From positions 1,860,001 to 1,924,000 of the forward strand of contig NZ_CP077604.1 of NCBI RefSeq assembly GCF_019048865.1: DNA of 64,000 bases. The letters run 5' to 3'. Origin of the DNA: Aquihabitans sp. G128. Lineage in GTDB: Bacteria; Actinomycetota; Acidimicrobiia; Acidimicrobiales; Iamiaceae. Of this stretch, positions 1-7,829 are shown in pieces. The first letter of the stretch is position 1. Every line of letters begins with the position of its first letter. The translations under genes and the position numbers were made by a program. A model generated the notes under the pieces. That model saw nothing but the letters and a program-made list of their open reading frames with translations. It did no database searches and had not been told where the DNA came from.

Positions 1-440
1 ATCTGGTCGCAGAACCGGCAGCTAGCCGACACCAGCAGCGACCAAAGACGCGCCCCGTACATCTGGTCGCAATACCGGCAGCTAGCCGACACCAGCCGCA
101 ACCGAAGCCGCTCGCCGCAGTTCTGGTCGCCCGCCAACCTGCACCGCGACCAGTGCCTCGCCGCGATGCTCTGGCCGCAACGTGGGTCGCCAGCCGACAC
201 CGGCCGCGACCAGAGCCCGCCACGACGGTTGTGGTCGCCAGCCGACACCGGCCGCGACCAGAGCCCGCCACGACGGTTCTGGTCGCCACCAGCTCGAACC
301 GCGACCAGAGTGAGTTCGTGCGGTTCTGGTCGTGCCGCGCCCCGCCAGCCAACGCCGATCGCGACCAGACACCGATGCGGAGGTTCTGGTCGCCCGGTGG
401 CAGTGCCGGACTGCCGACAACCGCAGGGTTGCGACCTGAG
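1..440. repeat. Array of imperfect inverted-repeat units (CTGGTCGC ... GCGACCAG)
   Basis: The octamer CTGGTCGC or a close variant recurs at about 3, 63, 123, 171, 183, 231, 279, 326 and 386, and most copies are followed within 20-40 bases by its complement GCGACCAG. Intervals are 60, 60, 48, 12, 48, 48, 47 and 60 bases, nearly all multiples of 12. Positions 185-232 and 233-280 are almost identical 48-base units. Open frames cross the array on both strands but show no recognisable protein, so I call no gene in 1-473. The array may continue beyond the left edge. Confidence 0.75.
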
Positions 441-473
441 CTACCAGTTCGGGGCGAGCGTCCGCCGGCGCGG

Positions 474-1913
474 CTACCAGGTGGGGGCGGCGACGCCGAG
501 CGGGCCGGCGGGGACGGCGAACGACGGCACCAGGCCGGCGATCGTGCCCGCCAGGGGCACCCGGTCCGCCGCTCCCCAGGCGGTGGCCACCGGCACCAGC
601 AGGTCGTCGGGCCACGGGCCCCGCTCGGCGGCGAGGCCGCCGGGGACGGGCGAGGCGAGGAGGTGGTTGGCCGCTCCCACCAGCGAGCCCCGCACCTCCG
701 CGGTGGCGCCGGTCCGCACCAGGCGGGTGAGCGCCCGGCACGTCGCCGCTGCCAGCAGGTGGCCGACGCCGTGGTCGAGCGCCTGGGCCGGCAGGGGCAC
801 CGGCCGGTCCGAGCCGGCGGCGACCATGCCGGCCGCCGCGATGCCCGTGCTCATCTGGACGAGGCTGTCGAAGCCCCGCCGGCCCGACCACGGCCCGCCC
901 CAGCCGTAGGCGTCGTGGCTGACGGTCACGAGCGCCGGGTTCAGGGATCGGAGCCCCACCGAGTCGTAGCCCAGCCCGGCCAGGGCGCCCGGGCGCAGGC
1001 CGGCCACCACCACGTGGGCCTCGGCCACCAGCGCCTCGAACCGCCGACGGTCGTCGAGGACCCGAAGGTCGAGGGCGGCGCACCGCTTGCCGAGGGTGGT
1101 CTCCGGCAGCAGCGCCCCGACCTCGGCGAACCCCGGCGGGTCGATCCGCACGACGTCGGCGCCGTAGCCGGCGAGGTACCGGGTGGCCACCGGCCCGGCG
1201 ATCACGCGGGTCAGGTCCAGGACGCGGATGCCCGCCAGGGGCGCAGCCCCTGGCGGGGTGCCCAGGTCGACCGCGGTCCCGCCGGTGATCGGGACCGGGT
1301 CGCCCAGGCGAACGGGGGCCTCGCTCGCGGTGGCGAGGCCGGCGGGGTGGGCGCCCCACGAGGCGGCGTCGCGCAGGACCGCAGCACAGCCGCCCTCGTC
1401 GACCACGGCCGCCTCGAGCTCGTCGCCGCTCCGGAGGGCGACCCGGGCGGCCACCTCCTCGCGGGTCACCTCGACCGCCGGGTCCAGCCCGAGCGCCCCG
1501 AGGGCAGCGTCGCGGTGCGAGGCGTAGTTCGTGTGGAGCCGGATCCACCCGTCGGCGCTGCGGTGGTCCCCGGCGAGCGGGTCCCAGATCGGCGGGCGCT
1601 CCCAACCCTGCGGCTCGAAGAGCGCCTCGCACAGGAAGGAGGCGCAGGCCGCCGTGCGGTCGACCGAGACGGCCGGCAGGGCCGACCCGGTGCGAGCCGC
1701 CCACAGCTCCGCGACGGCCAGGGCGGCGGCGCCGGCGGCCGCCGATGCGAAGCCCGTCACGTCGAACACCGAGGGAAGGACGACCTCGGGCCCGCTCGTC
1801 GCCACCGCCTCGGCGAGCGCCGCCTCGCCACCCAGCGCCGCCCACAGCACGGCGAGGTGGGCCTCGGTGCCGAGCATCGGACGGGAGGCGGTGGGGGGTG
1901 GGGTGACGGCCAT
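474..1913 (-). CDS. CaiB/BaiF-type (family III) CoA-transferase with permuted segment order
   Basis: Predicted to move CoA between acyl-CoA and a free carboxylic acid. The signature RVLDLTRVIAGP followed by GADVVRIDPP is near residues 230-260, GFDSLVQMSTG is near 347, and the expected catalytic Asp sits in ALDHGVGH near residue 380. A second family-typical stretch (DGWIRLHTNYASHRDAALGALG-like, near 120-145) precedes the signature, whereas in ordinary members of about 400 residues it follows it. The protein is 479 residues from the ATG at 1913. An in-frame TTG at 1964 is possible but would place the start inside the palindrome at 1946-1969, so I prefer 1913. It diverges from the HTH-citrate synthase gene, suggesting shared control and linked acyl-CoA chemistry. 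The substrate is unknown. Confidence 0.85.
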   Translation of the reverse strand: MAVTPPPTASRPMLGTEAHLAVLWAALGGEAALAEAVATSGPEVVLPSVFDVTGFASAAAGAAALAVAELWAARTGSALPAVSVDRTAACASFLCEALFEPQGWERPPIWDPLAGDHRSADGWIRLHTNYASHRDAALGALGLDPAVEVTREEVAARVALRSGDELEAAVVDEGGCAAVLRDAASWGAHPAGLATASEAPVRLGDPVPITGGTAVDLGTPPGAAPLAGIRVLDLTRVIAGPVATRYLAGYGADVVRIDPPGFAEVGALLPETTLGKRCAALDLRVLDDRRRFEALVAEAHVVVAGLRPGALAGLGYDSVGLRSLNPALVTVSHDAYGWGGPWSGRRGFDSLVQMSTGIAAAGMVAAGSDRPVPLPAQALDHGVGHLLAAATCRALTRLVRTGATAEVRGSLVGAANHLLASPVPGGLAAERGPWPDDLLVPVATAWGAADRVPLAGTIAGLVPSFAVPAGPLGVAAPTW

Positions 1914-1945
1914 GGCGACATCGTCCGCCGGCTCGACCTGCAGAT

Positions 1946-1969
1946 CAACGTTGATTATCGTCAACGTTG
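1946..1969. promoter_or_regulatory. Perfect palindromic operator between CoA-transferase and HTH-citrate synthase
   Basis: CAACGTTGA, six bases (TTATCG), then TCAACGTTG: a perfect 9+9 inverted repeat ending one base before the ATG at 1970. It lies between two divergent genes, one of which encodes its own DNA-binding domain, so an autoregulatory site is the simplest reading. Confidence 0.7.
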
Positions 1970-3187
1970 ATGACCGACCAGCTGAGCGCCCGCGAGGTGG
2001 CCGACCGCCTCGGCGTCGAGCTGTCCACCGTCTACGCCTACGCCAGCCGGGGATCGCTCACCCGACGCACCGGCTCCGATGGACGCCGGAGCCGCTACGA
2101 CGCCGACGAGGTGGAGCTGCTCGCCCGCAAGGGCCGGCCCCGCTCGGTGCGACGCCGGCCCGGCGCGGTCGACGTCGTGATCGGCACCACCGTCAGCGAG
2201 ATCGGCGACGGCTGGGTCCGCTACCGCGGCCACGACCTGCTCGACCTCGCCGGCCGCCACCCCTTCGAGGCCGTCGCCGACCTCCTCTGGACCGGCGAGC
2301 TGGAGGGGCCCGACGACGAGGCCCGCGCCGCGGTGGCCGCTGCCGGCGACCGCGCTGCACGCGCCGCCCACCGAGCCGCCCGCTCCCTCCCCGCCCAGGC
2401 CCCGGTGAGCTCCCGCCTGGCCGTCGGCGCAGCCGCGGCCTCGGCCCTGCTGCCACCCGACCCGGTCGACGCCGCCGCCACCCTCGTCCGCGCCCTCGTG
2501 GCCTCGCTTCCGGTCCGGACCCCCACCGGCACGAAGGCCAGCACCAGCACCCCCACCGGCGCCGCCGAGCGTTCCGGACCGATCACCGGCATCGCCGCCG
2601 CGCTGTGGCCCCGCTTCTCGCCGCTCGCCGCCACGCGGGAACGCGTCGCCGCCCTCGACCTGGCGCTGGTCCTGCTCGCCGAGCACGAGCTGGCCACGTC
2701 GACCCTGGCCGTGCGGGTGGCGGCCTCCACCGGCGCCGGCCCCGCCGAGTGCCTGCTCGCCGGGCTCGGCACGGTCAGCGGCCCGCTCCACGGGCGGGCC
2801 GCGGTCCGGGTCCACGAACGGCTGCTGGCCGGCGCCGACGGCCAGCTGGACCCCCGCCCCCACGCCGACGGCTTCGGCCACCTCGTCCACCGCGGCGGCG
2901 ACCCCCGCTTCGCCCCGCTGCTGGCCGCCGTGCTCGCCCTCGCCGGACCCACGCGTCGCCGCACCATCGACGCCGACCTGGCGGCCCACGCCGCCGCCGG
3001 CGCTGCTCCACCCAACGTCGACGCCGCCCTCGGCGCCCTGGCCCTGGTGGCCCGGGCCGACCCCGGCACCACCGAGGCCGTGTTCGCCATCGCCCGCACC
3101 GCCGGCTGGCTGGCCCACGCCTACGAGGAGGCCGACGAGCTCCCCCTCCGCTACCGCGGCCGCACCCTCTACCGCGGCCCCCGCTGA
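1970..3187 (+). CDS. Citrate synthase-family protein with N-terminal helix-turn-helix
   Basis: The 405-residue protein begins with an excisionase/MerR-like HTH (residues 4-50, LSAREVADRLGVELSTVYAY). A citrate synthase fold follows: AEHELATST near 237-245, SGPLHGRA near 270-277 (His 274), GFGHLVHRGGDPRF at 301-314 (His 304, Asp 311) and RTAGWLAHAYEE near the C-terminus. These match the active-site blocks of citrate and 2-methylcitrate synthases, which condense oxaloacetate with acetyl- or propionyl-CoA. The enzyme part is shorter than housekeeping citrate synthase. The ATG directly abuts a perfect palindrome shared with the divergent CoA-transferase, so the HTH may read that site. Which acyl-CoA it uses cannot be told from sequence. 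Confidence 0.88.
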   Translation: MTDQLSAREVADRLGVELSTVYAYASRGSLTRRTGSDGRRSRYDADEVELLARKGRPRSVRRRPGAVDVVIGTTVSEIGDGWVRYRGHDLLDLAGRHPFEAVADLLWTGELEGPDDEARAAVAAAGDRAARAAHRAARSLPAQAPVSSRLAVGAAAASALLPPDPVDAAATLVRALVASLPVRTPTGTKASTSTPTGAAERSGPITGIAAALWPRFSPLAATRERVAALDLALVLLAEHELATSTLAVRVAASTGAGPAECLLAGLGTVSGPLHGRAAVRVHERLLAGADGQLDPRPHADGFGHLVHRGGDPRFAPLLAAVLALAGPTRRRTIDADLAAHAAAGAAPPNVDAALGALALVARADPGTTEAVFAIARTAGWLAHAYEEADELPLRYRGRTLYRGPR

Positions 3188-3200
3188 CCTCCCCAGACCC

Positions 3201-3249
3201 GAACCTGTCGCAGTTGGCCGACGCCCCGGTCGACAACTGCGACAAGTTC
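3201..3249. repeat. Dispersed palindrome, copy 1 (GAAC[C/T]TGTCGCAGTTG); likely terminator
   Basis: A 16-base arm (3201-3216) pairs with 3234-3249 with one mismatch around a 17-base loop. It starts 14 bases after the citrate synthase stop and lies before a convergent gene end. The same arm sequence returns at 44959-45007, also about 15 bases after a stop codon. There is no T-tract. Confidence 0.65.
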
Positions 3250-3284
3250 GTGGGGTCCGGCGACCAGAGCCAGCCGCCAGGGCG

Positions 3285-4688
3285 CTACTGGCCGGTGGGG
3301 ATCCAGTTGCCGTGGAAGCCGAGGGGGACGCGAGCCGGCAGGTGGACGCGGGCGACCGGGGGCTCGGACGGGGCGGCGGCGTCGAGGACGACCAGCTCGC
3401 TGCGATCGGTGGTGCGGTCGTGGACCAGGGTGAGGTACCAGCCGTCGTCCTCGGCGGCCTCGGCGGTGCGGGGCACGAACACCAGCTCACCCGCCGTGCG
3501 ACCGGCGCCGAAGCCGACCACCTCGCGGGCCCCGGTGCGGTTGTCGTAGCGGACGAGGCCGCCGGCGTCCCACCGCACGTCGTCGCTCTCGAGGCCGAGG
3601 TCGCCGTCGACCAGGCCGAGGCCGGTGGCCCAACCGAAGCGGTGGCGGCGCCCCACCACCCGCTCGTCGACTCGGGGGAACTCCAGGGCGAAGTCGTCGA
3701 GCTGCTCCTCGCGGACCTTGCCGGCCGCTCGGTCGACCGTCCAGCGCCACAGCGACGGGGCGCCCTCGTTGGGCCCCTGGTGGTCCGTCGCGAACATCTT
3801 CGGGTGGCGCACGACGTCGAGCACCACGGCGTCGCCGTCGTCGTAGGCGTTGAGCGGGTGGAACACGTAGCAGGGCTCGACCTCGAACCACTCGACCTGG
3901 TCGGGCTGGCCGCCCAGCGGCAGCACGCCCACCCGGGCGCCGTAGGCGTCGTTCCACGCGTACGGGAAGCTGCGCCCGGCCATGGCGAGGTCGAGGTCGA
4001 AGGTGACCGGCAGGTCGTAGACCACGACGCTGCTCTCGGTGATCGAGCAGTCGTGGAGCATCGGGCTGCCGGGGACCGGGATGTCGACCCGGTGGCGGAT
4101 GCGGCCGTCGATGCCGGTGACGGTGTACTCGACCACCTCCGGGCGGCCCCAGTAGTAGCCCATGGTGTGCAGCTCGCCGGTGGCCGGGTCCTTCTTCGGG
4201 TGGGCGCTGAAGCCGTGCGGCAGGGTGCCGTCGAAGTCGGAGAAGCACACGGTCTCGAGCTCGTCGGTGAGCTCGGCGGGACGGCCGCCGGCCTCGACGA
4301 TGGCCAGGGTGCGCCCGGCGTGGCCGATCACGTTGGTGTTGGCCGCCTCCATGTCGGCGAAGCGCTCGCCGGGCACCGGCTCCTCGCCCAGCGCCGCGCT
4401 GGCGGCGGTGCTGCGCACCCAGCGGTTCCGGTACCACTCGGCCCGCCCGTCTCGGAGGCGGATGCCGTGGACCATGCCCTGACCGGTGAACCAGTGGTAG
4501 TTCGCGGGATCCGGGGCCTCGAGCGGGTTCGGGCCGTTGCGGAGGTAGCGGCCGTCGAGCTCCGGCGGCAGGGTGCCGGTGACCGGCAGGTCGAAGGCGG
4601 TGACCTCGACCTCCACCGGGGCGTAGGCCCCTTCGAGGTAGCGGTTGGTGGCGACGTCGGGCATGGCGGGCTCCGGTTCCGATTCCAT
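3285..4688 (-). CDS. Carotenoid oxygenase (RPE65/lignostilbene dioxygenase family)
   Basis: A 467-residue non-haem iron enzyme expected to split a C=C bond of a carotenoid, apocarotenoid or stilbene with O2. The four histidines that hold iron in this family can be assigned to GFSAHPK, LHDCSITE, VFHPLNAYDDGD and the C-terminal FHGNWIP. The N-terminal LDGRYLRNGPNP motif is also typical. The ATG at 4688 is chosen because a TATACA -10 box lies 8 bases before it, giving a near-leaderless transcript; longer in-frame extensions run into the divergent TetR gene. The shared control region suggests repression by that TetR protein. The substrate is not predictable, and no carotenoid biosynthesis genes are nearby. 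Confidence 0.9.
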   Translation of the reverse strand: MESEPEPAMPDVATNRYLEGAYAPVEVEVTAFDLPVTGTLPPELDGRYLRNGPNPLEAPDPANYHWFTGQGMVHGIRLRDGRAEWYRNRWVRSTAASAALGEEPVPGERFADMEAANTNVIGHAGRTLAIVEAGGRPAELTDELETVCFSDFDGTLPHGFSAHPKKDPATGELHTMGYYWGRPEVVEYTVTGIDGRIRHRVDIPVPGSPMLHDCSITESSVVVYDLPVTFDLDLAMAGRSFPYAWNDAYGARVGVLPLGGQPDQVEWFEVEPCYVFHPLNAYDDGDAVVLDVVRHPKMFATDHQGPNEGAPSLWRWTVDRAAGKVREEQLDDFALEFPRVDERVVGRRHRFGWATGLGLVDGDLGLESDDVRWDAGGLVRYDNRTGAREVVGFGAGRTAGELVFVPRTAEAAEDDGWYLTLVHDRTTDRSELVVLDAAAPSEPPVARVHLPARVPLGFHGNWIPTGQ

Positions 4689-4712
4689 AACAGTGTTGTA
4701 TAACGTTGTACT
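4687..4712. promoter_or_regulatory. Divergent promoter/operator between carotenoid oxygenase and TetR gene
   Basis: GTTGTA occurs at 4695-4700 and again at 4705-4710, exactly 10 bases apart (one helical turn), around the near-palindrome TATAACGTTGTA. On the minus strand TATACA sits 8 bases upstream of the oxygenase ATG. A TetR-type protein bound here would cover that promoter. Confidence 0.5.
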
Positions 4713-4742
4713 CGCAACCTGCCAGGCTGGCAAGACCCCTCC

Positions 4743-5336
4743 ATGGCCCGCACCCCCGACCCCGCCGTGCGCGTCGCCCTCCTCGAGGCCGCGGCGCAGC
4801 TCCTGGCCGACGAGGGCCTCGACGCGCTCAGCCTCCGCAAGGTGGCCGGCCAGGTCGGGGCCTCGACCATGGCCGTGTACACCCACTTCGGCGGCAAGGA
4901 CGAGCTGGTGGCCGAGGTGGTGAAGGAGGCGTTCCGCCGCCTGCACGTCGAGCTCACGTCGGTGCCGCGCACCGACGACGTCCTGGCCGACCTGGTGGCC
5001 ACCGGTGTGGCCTACCGGCGCAACGCCCTGGCCAACGCGCCGCTGTACCGGGTGATGTTCGGCCTCAACCCCCTGGCGCTCACCGACCCCGCCGCCCACC
5101 AGGGCGAGACCGACGTCCACATCGGCCTCGATGCCTTCGGCGTGCTGGTGGGCGCGGTGGCCCGAGCGGTCGAGGCCGGGGCCCTGCACGGCGAGCCTCC
5201 CCAGCTGGCCCTGGCCTTCTGGGCCGCCGCCCACGGCGCGGTCAGCCTCGAGCTGGCCGGGTTCCTGGGCGAGGCCGGCCAGGCCACCTTCGACGCCGCC
5301 ACCGGCGCCGTGTTCCTGGCGGCCACCCGGGCGTAG
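4743..5336 (+). CDS. TetR/AcrR family regulator (WHG-type C-terminus)
   Basis: A 197-residue protein with a TetR DNA-binding head (residues 9-55: AAQLLADEGLDALSLRKVAG, then STMAVYTHFGGKDEL). The C-terminal ligand domain contains FWAAAHGAVSLELAGF, the W..HG pattern of one TetR C-terminal family. It is transcribed away from the carotenoid oxygenase gene with a 54-base gap holding repeated GTTGTA motifs, so it most likely represses that gene and itself in the absence of a ligand. A strong hairpin follows the stop codon. Confidence 0.88.
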   Translation: MARTPDPAVRVALLEAAAQLLADEGLDALSLRKVAGQVGASTMAVYTHFGGKDELVAEVVKEAFRRLHVELTSVPRTDDVLADLVATGVAYRRNALANAPLYRVMFGLNPLALTDPAAHQGETDVHIGLDAFGVLVGAVARAVEAGALHGEPPQLALAFWAAAHGAVSLELAGFLGEAGQATFDAATGAVFLAATRA

Positions 5337-5353
5337 CGGCGCCCCCGAAACGA

Positions 5354-5383
5354 ACGAAGGAGGGGCCGGAGCCCCTCCTTCGT
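5354..5383. terminator. Hairpin terminator, TetR gene / HU gene
   Basis: A perfect 13-base stem (ACGAAGGAGGGGC) with loop CGGA lies between two convergent genes, so it can serve both. There is no T-tract. Confidence 0.75.
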
Positions 5384-5402
5384 GCGCGTGCGGTGCTGCT
5401 GC

Positions 5403-5422
5403 GGGGCCGGCGAGCCGGCCCC
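5403..5422. terminator. Second hairpin next to the HU stop
   Basis: GGGGCCGGC, two-base loop, GCCGGCCCC: a perfect 9-base stem four bases beyond the HU stop codon. Together with 5354-5383 it forms a double terminator between convergent genes. Confidence 0.65.
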
Positions 5423-5425
5423 GGA

Positions 5426-5740
5426 TCAGACCTTGGCCAGCTTGGGAGCCGGGACTTCCTTGTTGGCGACCTTCTTGAAGGTGGCGCCGATGGTGACCTT
5501 CGGGGCCTTCTTGGCCTTGACCTTGACGGTCTCACCGGTGCGCGGGTTGCGAGCGGTGGTGGCCTTCTTGGCGATCTGCTCGAAGGCGACGAAGCCCGTG
5601 AGCGCGACCTTGTCGCCCTTGGCGACGCTGGCGAGGATGGTCTCCTCGAACGCCTTCAGCACGCTCGCAGCGGTCGTCTTGTCGACGTCGGCCTGCGCAG
5701 CGACCTGGGCAACGAGCTCGGCCTTGGTGATGTTGGCCAC
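5426..5740 (-). CDS. HU family DNA-binding protein
   Basis: A 104-residue histone-like protein expected to bind and bend DNA as a dimer. The HU signature is clear: ITKAELVAQVA at the start, then GDKVALTGFVAFE and ARNPRTGETVKVKAKKAPKVT for the DNA-gripping arm. The chosen start is the GTG at 5740, with AGGAGG about eight bases upstream; the frame stays open further upstream but without HU similarity. It is slightly longer than the usual 90 residues because of a short basic tail (KEVPAPKLAKV). The long lysine-alanine tail of mycobacterial HupB is absent. It is monocistronic and ends at a double hairpin. Confidence 0.93.
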   Translation of the reverse strand: MANITKAELVAQVAAQADVDKTTAASVLKAFEETILASVAKGDKVALTGFVAFEQIAKKATTARNPRTGETVKVKAKKAPKVTIGATFKKVANKEVPAPKLAKV

Positions 5741-5875
5741 AGCCAACCTCCTGGTTTTGTAGGGGATGCGACCCGCAATGTGGTCTGCGGGACCGCCGGA
5801 GGTCAAGTATTTCCCCGTTCCGCGCGGTTTTGGGGGATACCCCGACGATCTGTGCCCCGCTCGTAGGGTCACCGG

Positions 5876-6097
5876 ATGCTCCCCGACGGCACCTACGAAG
5901 CGATCGTGGTCGACGCGGACGACGGTCCCGAGCCCGGCACGTTGCGCCTCGAGCTCGCCATCGCCGCCGGACCGCACCGCGGGGAGGTGCTCCCCATCGC
6001 CGTCGCCGGCCTACGCCGCGACCCGCTCGACCTGCTGGCCGTGCCCGCCACCGTGGTGGTCGAGGGCGGCGCGCCGAGGCTCACGCTGGAGGGCTGA
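5876..6097 (+). CDS. Hypothetical small protein (73 aa)
   Basis: A 73-residue acidic, soluble-looking protein that I do not recognise. It starts MLPDGTYEAIVVDADD and contains alternating hydrophobic strands (LRLELAIAAG, PATVVVEGG), suggesting a small beta-rich fold. It is supported by a TAGGGT -10-like box six bases before the ATG, the same near-leaderless arrangement seen at other genes here (bioB, the amidohydrolase at 31463). Its 3' end overlaps the convergent HIT gene by 17 bases. Confidence 0.55.
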   Translation: MLPDGTYEAIVVDADDGPEPGTLRLELAIAAGPHRGEVLPIAVAGLRRDPLDLLAVPATVVVEGGAPRLTLEG

Positions 6098-6542
6098 GCT
6101 CCTCGAGCGCCGCAGCGATCGATGCCGCGGTGGCTGCCGCGTGGTCGACATCGGCGTAGCGGGTGCGGGGCCAGAAGAAGCCCTTCAGGCCGTCGCCCTT
6201 GGTGCGGGGCACCACGTGGACGTGCAGGTGCGGGACGCTCTGGCTCACCACGTTGTTCATGGCGACGAAGGTGCCCTTGGCGCCCATGGCGTCGCGCACC
6301 GCCACCGAGAGCTGCTGCACCCGCTGGAAGAGCGGCGCCACCGAGGCGGCGGGCAGGTCGGGCAGCGACACCACGTGCGGCCGCGGCACCAGCAGCACGT
6401 GGCCGGGGAACAGCGGGCGCACGTCGAGGAAGCCCACCGCCACCTCGTCGTCGAGCACCACGTGGGCCGCCTCCTCGCCGGCGACGATGCGGCAGAAGGT
6501 GCAGGAGGGGTCGGACGCCGGCGTCCCGGCGGGCTCGGTCAC
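6081..6542 (-). CDS. HIT family nucleotide-binding protein
   Basis: A 153-residue HIT-fold protein, expected to hydrolyse or transfer the nucleotide part of substrates such as AMP conjugates or dinucleotides. PHLHVHVVPR carries the histidine triad (H-x-H-x-H). The N-terminal CTFCRIVAGE gives the CxxC half of a zinc site often seen in this family. The GTG start at 6542 overlaps the stop of the upstream aminotransferase as GTGA, so the two are translationally coupled. The physiological substrate is unknown. Confidence 0.9.
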   Translation of the reverse strand: MTEPAGTPASDPSCTFCRIVAGEEAAHVVLDDEVAVGFLDVRPLFPGHVLLVPRPHVVSLPDLPAASVAPLFQRVQQLSVAVRDAMGAKGTFVAMNNVVSQSVPHLHVHVVPRTKGDGLKGFFWPRTRYADVDHAAATAASIAAALEELSPPA

Positions 6543-7726
6543 GCCGAGCGCCCCAGCGCCACCGACAGCGCCTCGACGAGGCGGCCGGCGTCGTCGACGG
6601 TGTTGAAGCCGTGGGCGCTGACCCGCACGGCGTCGCCCCGCACGCTGACGTGGACGCCCTGGTCGGCCAGCGCCGGGGCCAAGGCCTCGGCGTCGACCGA
6701 CGGGTCGAGGCGGATGCCCAGCAGGTGGGCCGCCCGCAGGTGCTCGGGCGCCACCCGGAGGCCCAGGCGCTCGGCCCCGGCCGCCACCGCAGCGGTGATG
6801 GCGGCGGCGTGGCGGGCGGTGGCCGCCGGGCCCCACGAGGCCACCAGCTCGGCGCCCGCCAGCGCGGCCGGCACGAGTGCGAAGTTGGCGACCTCGCCGA
6901 CGTCGTAGCGGCGAGCGCCGGGCTGGTAGTCGGGCGTGTAGTCGGCCAGGCAGGCGAGGCAGTGGCTGTTGGCCCGCGAGGTCCAGCCGTGCTCGATGGG
7001 CTCACCGTGGCGGCGGTCCGGTGCCGCCCACAGGAAGCCGACGCTGTAGGGGCCGCAGAGCCACTTGTAGGTGGCGCCGAACACGAAGTCGGGCCGCACG
7101 GCCGCCACGTCGAAGGGCTCGGCGCCGAGCGACTGGCACACGTCGACGGCCAGCGCGGCGCCCACGGCGTGGGTGGCCGCGCTCACGGCCTCCAGGTCGA
7201 TGCGGGCGCCGTCGATCCAGTGGCACGGCGGCGCCGAGACCACGCCCACCCGGTCGCCCAAGCGATCGAGGTCGGCGAGCAGCGCGGCGGTCCAGTCGCC
7301 GTCGGCAGGGGCGGCGACCGTGTGCAGGGCACCTCCGTGGCGCAGCGCCAGGCGCTCCCAGGCGTAGACGTCGGACGGGAACTGCTTCTCGAGCACCACC
7401 GCCAACTGGCCGGGCCGGAGGTGGAGGTTGGCCGCTGCGGTCGACACGCCGTAGCTGACCGAGGGCGTGATGGCGATGCCATCGAGGTCGCCCGGCGCGC
7501 CGAGGAGCTCGGCGAAGGTGGCCCGCAGCTGGTCGACCGGGACGGTGAAGTCGTCGGCCGCCACGGTCCACGGGCGGCTCTTGCGGGCCAGGCCCATCCA
7601 CCCTGCCTCCACCGCTGGCTTGGGCAGCGGGCCCATGAACGCGGTGTTGAGGTAGGTCACGTCCGGCGGCAGGTCGAACTCCTGGCGGGCCCGGGCGAAG
7701 GCATCGGGCACGGTCGACAGGCTCAC
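6539..7726 (-). CDS. Class V aminotransferase-fold PLP enzyme
   Basis: A 395-residue PLP enzyme of the cysteine desulfurase / isopenicillin-N-epimerase-like group. The PLP-binding lysine lies in FGATYKWLCGPYSVGFLW, the Asp before it in AVDVCQSLGAEPFD, and the N-terminal substrate loop reads TYLNTAFMGPLP. The GTG at 7726 is used; the frame continues upstream only as noncoding-like sequence. It forms a two-gene unit with the HIT protein through a GTGA overlap. Sequence does not show whether it is a lyase, an aminotransferase or a kynureninase-like hydrolase. Confidence 0.85.
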   Translation of the reverse strand: MSLSTVPDAFARARQEFDLPPDVTYLNTAFMGPLPKPAVEAGWMGLARKSRPWTVAADDFTVPVDQLRATFAELLGAPGDLDGIAITPSVSYGVSTAAANLHLRPGQLAVVLEKQFPSDVYAWERLALRHGGALHTVAAPADGDWTAALLADLDRLGDRVGVVSAPPCHWIDGARIDLEAVSAATHAVGAALAVDVCQSLGAEPFDVAAVRPDFVFGATYKWLCGPYSVGFLWAAPDRRHGEPIEHGWTSRANSHCLACLADYTPDYQPGARRYDVGEVANFALVPAALAGAELVASWGPAATARHAAAITAAVAAGAERLGLRVAPEHLRAAHLLGIRLDPSVDAEALAPALADQGVHVSVRGDAVRVSAHGFNTVDDAGRLVEALSVALGRSA

Positions 7727-7829
7727 GCCCCGAGTGTGCCACCCGCGGGCCGGCGATCCGCCGGACGTCGGCCCGGGTCCCCGCCCGACGGACGCCGACG
7801 GCGGAGCGGATCGGCGCGAGGATCGGGCG

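Noticed and set aside
1..440. CRISPR-like array
   Set aside because: The units contain internal inverted repeats and variable lengths, there are no unique spacers of constant size, and no cas genes are present.
82..1970. Long open frames across the left end on both strands
   Set aside because: They run through the repeat array or antisense to the CoA-transferase, with Arg/Pro/Gly-rich translations typical of shadow frames in GC-rich DNA.
3285..5234. Carotenoid oxygenase extended by about 180 residues upstream
   Set aside because: The extension has no family similarity, runs antisense through the TetR gene and would cross the promoter; ATG 4688 fits the family start.
5426..5977. Longer HU protein (183 residues)
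   Set aside because: HU similarity begins at the GTG at 5740, which has a strong AGGAGG site; the upstream part is noncoding-like.
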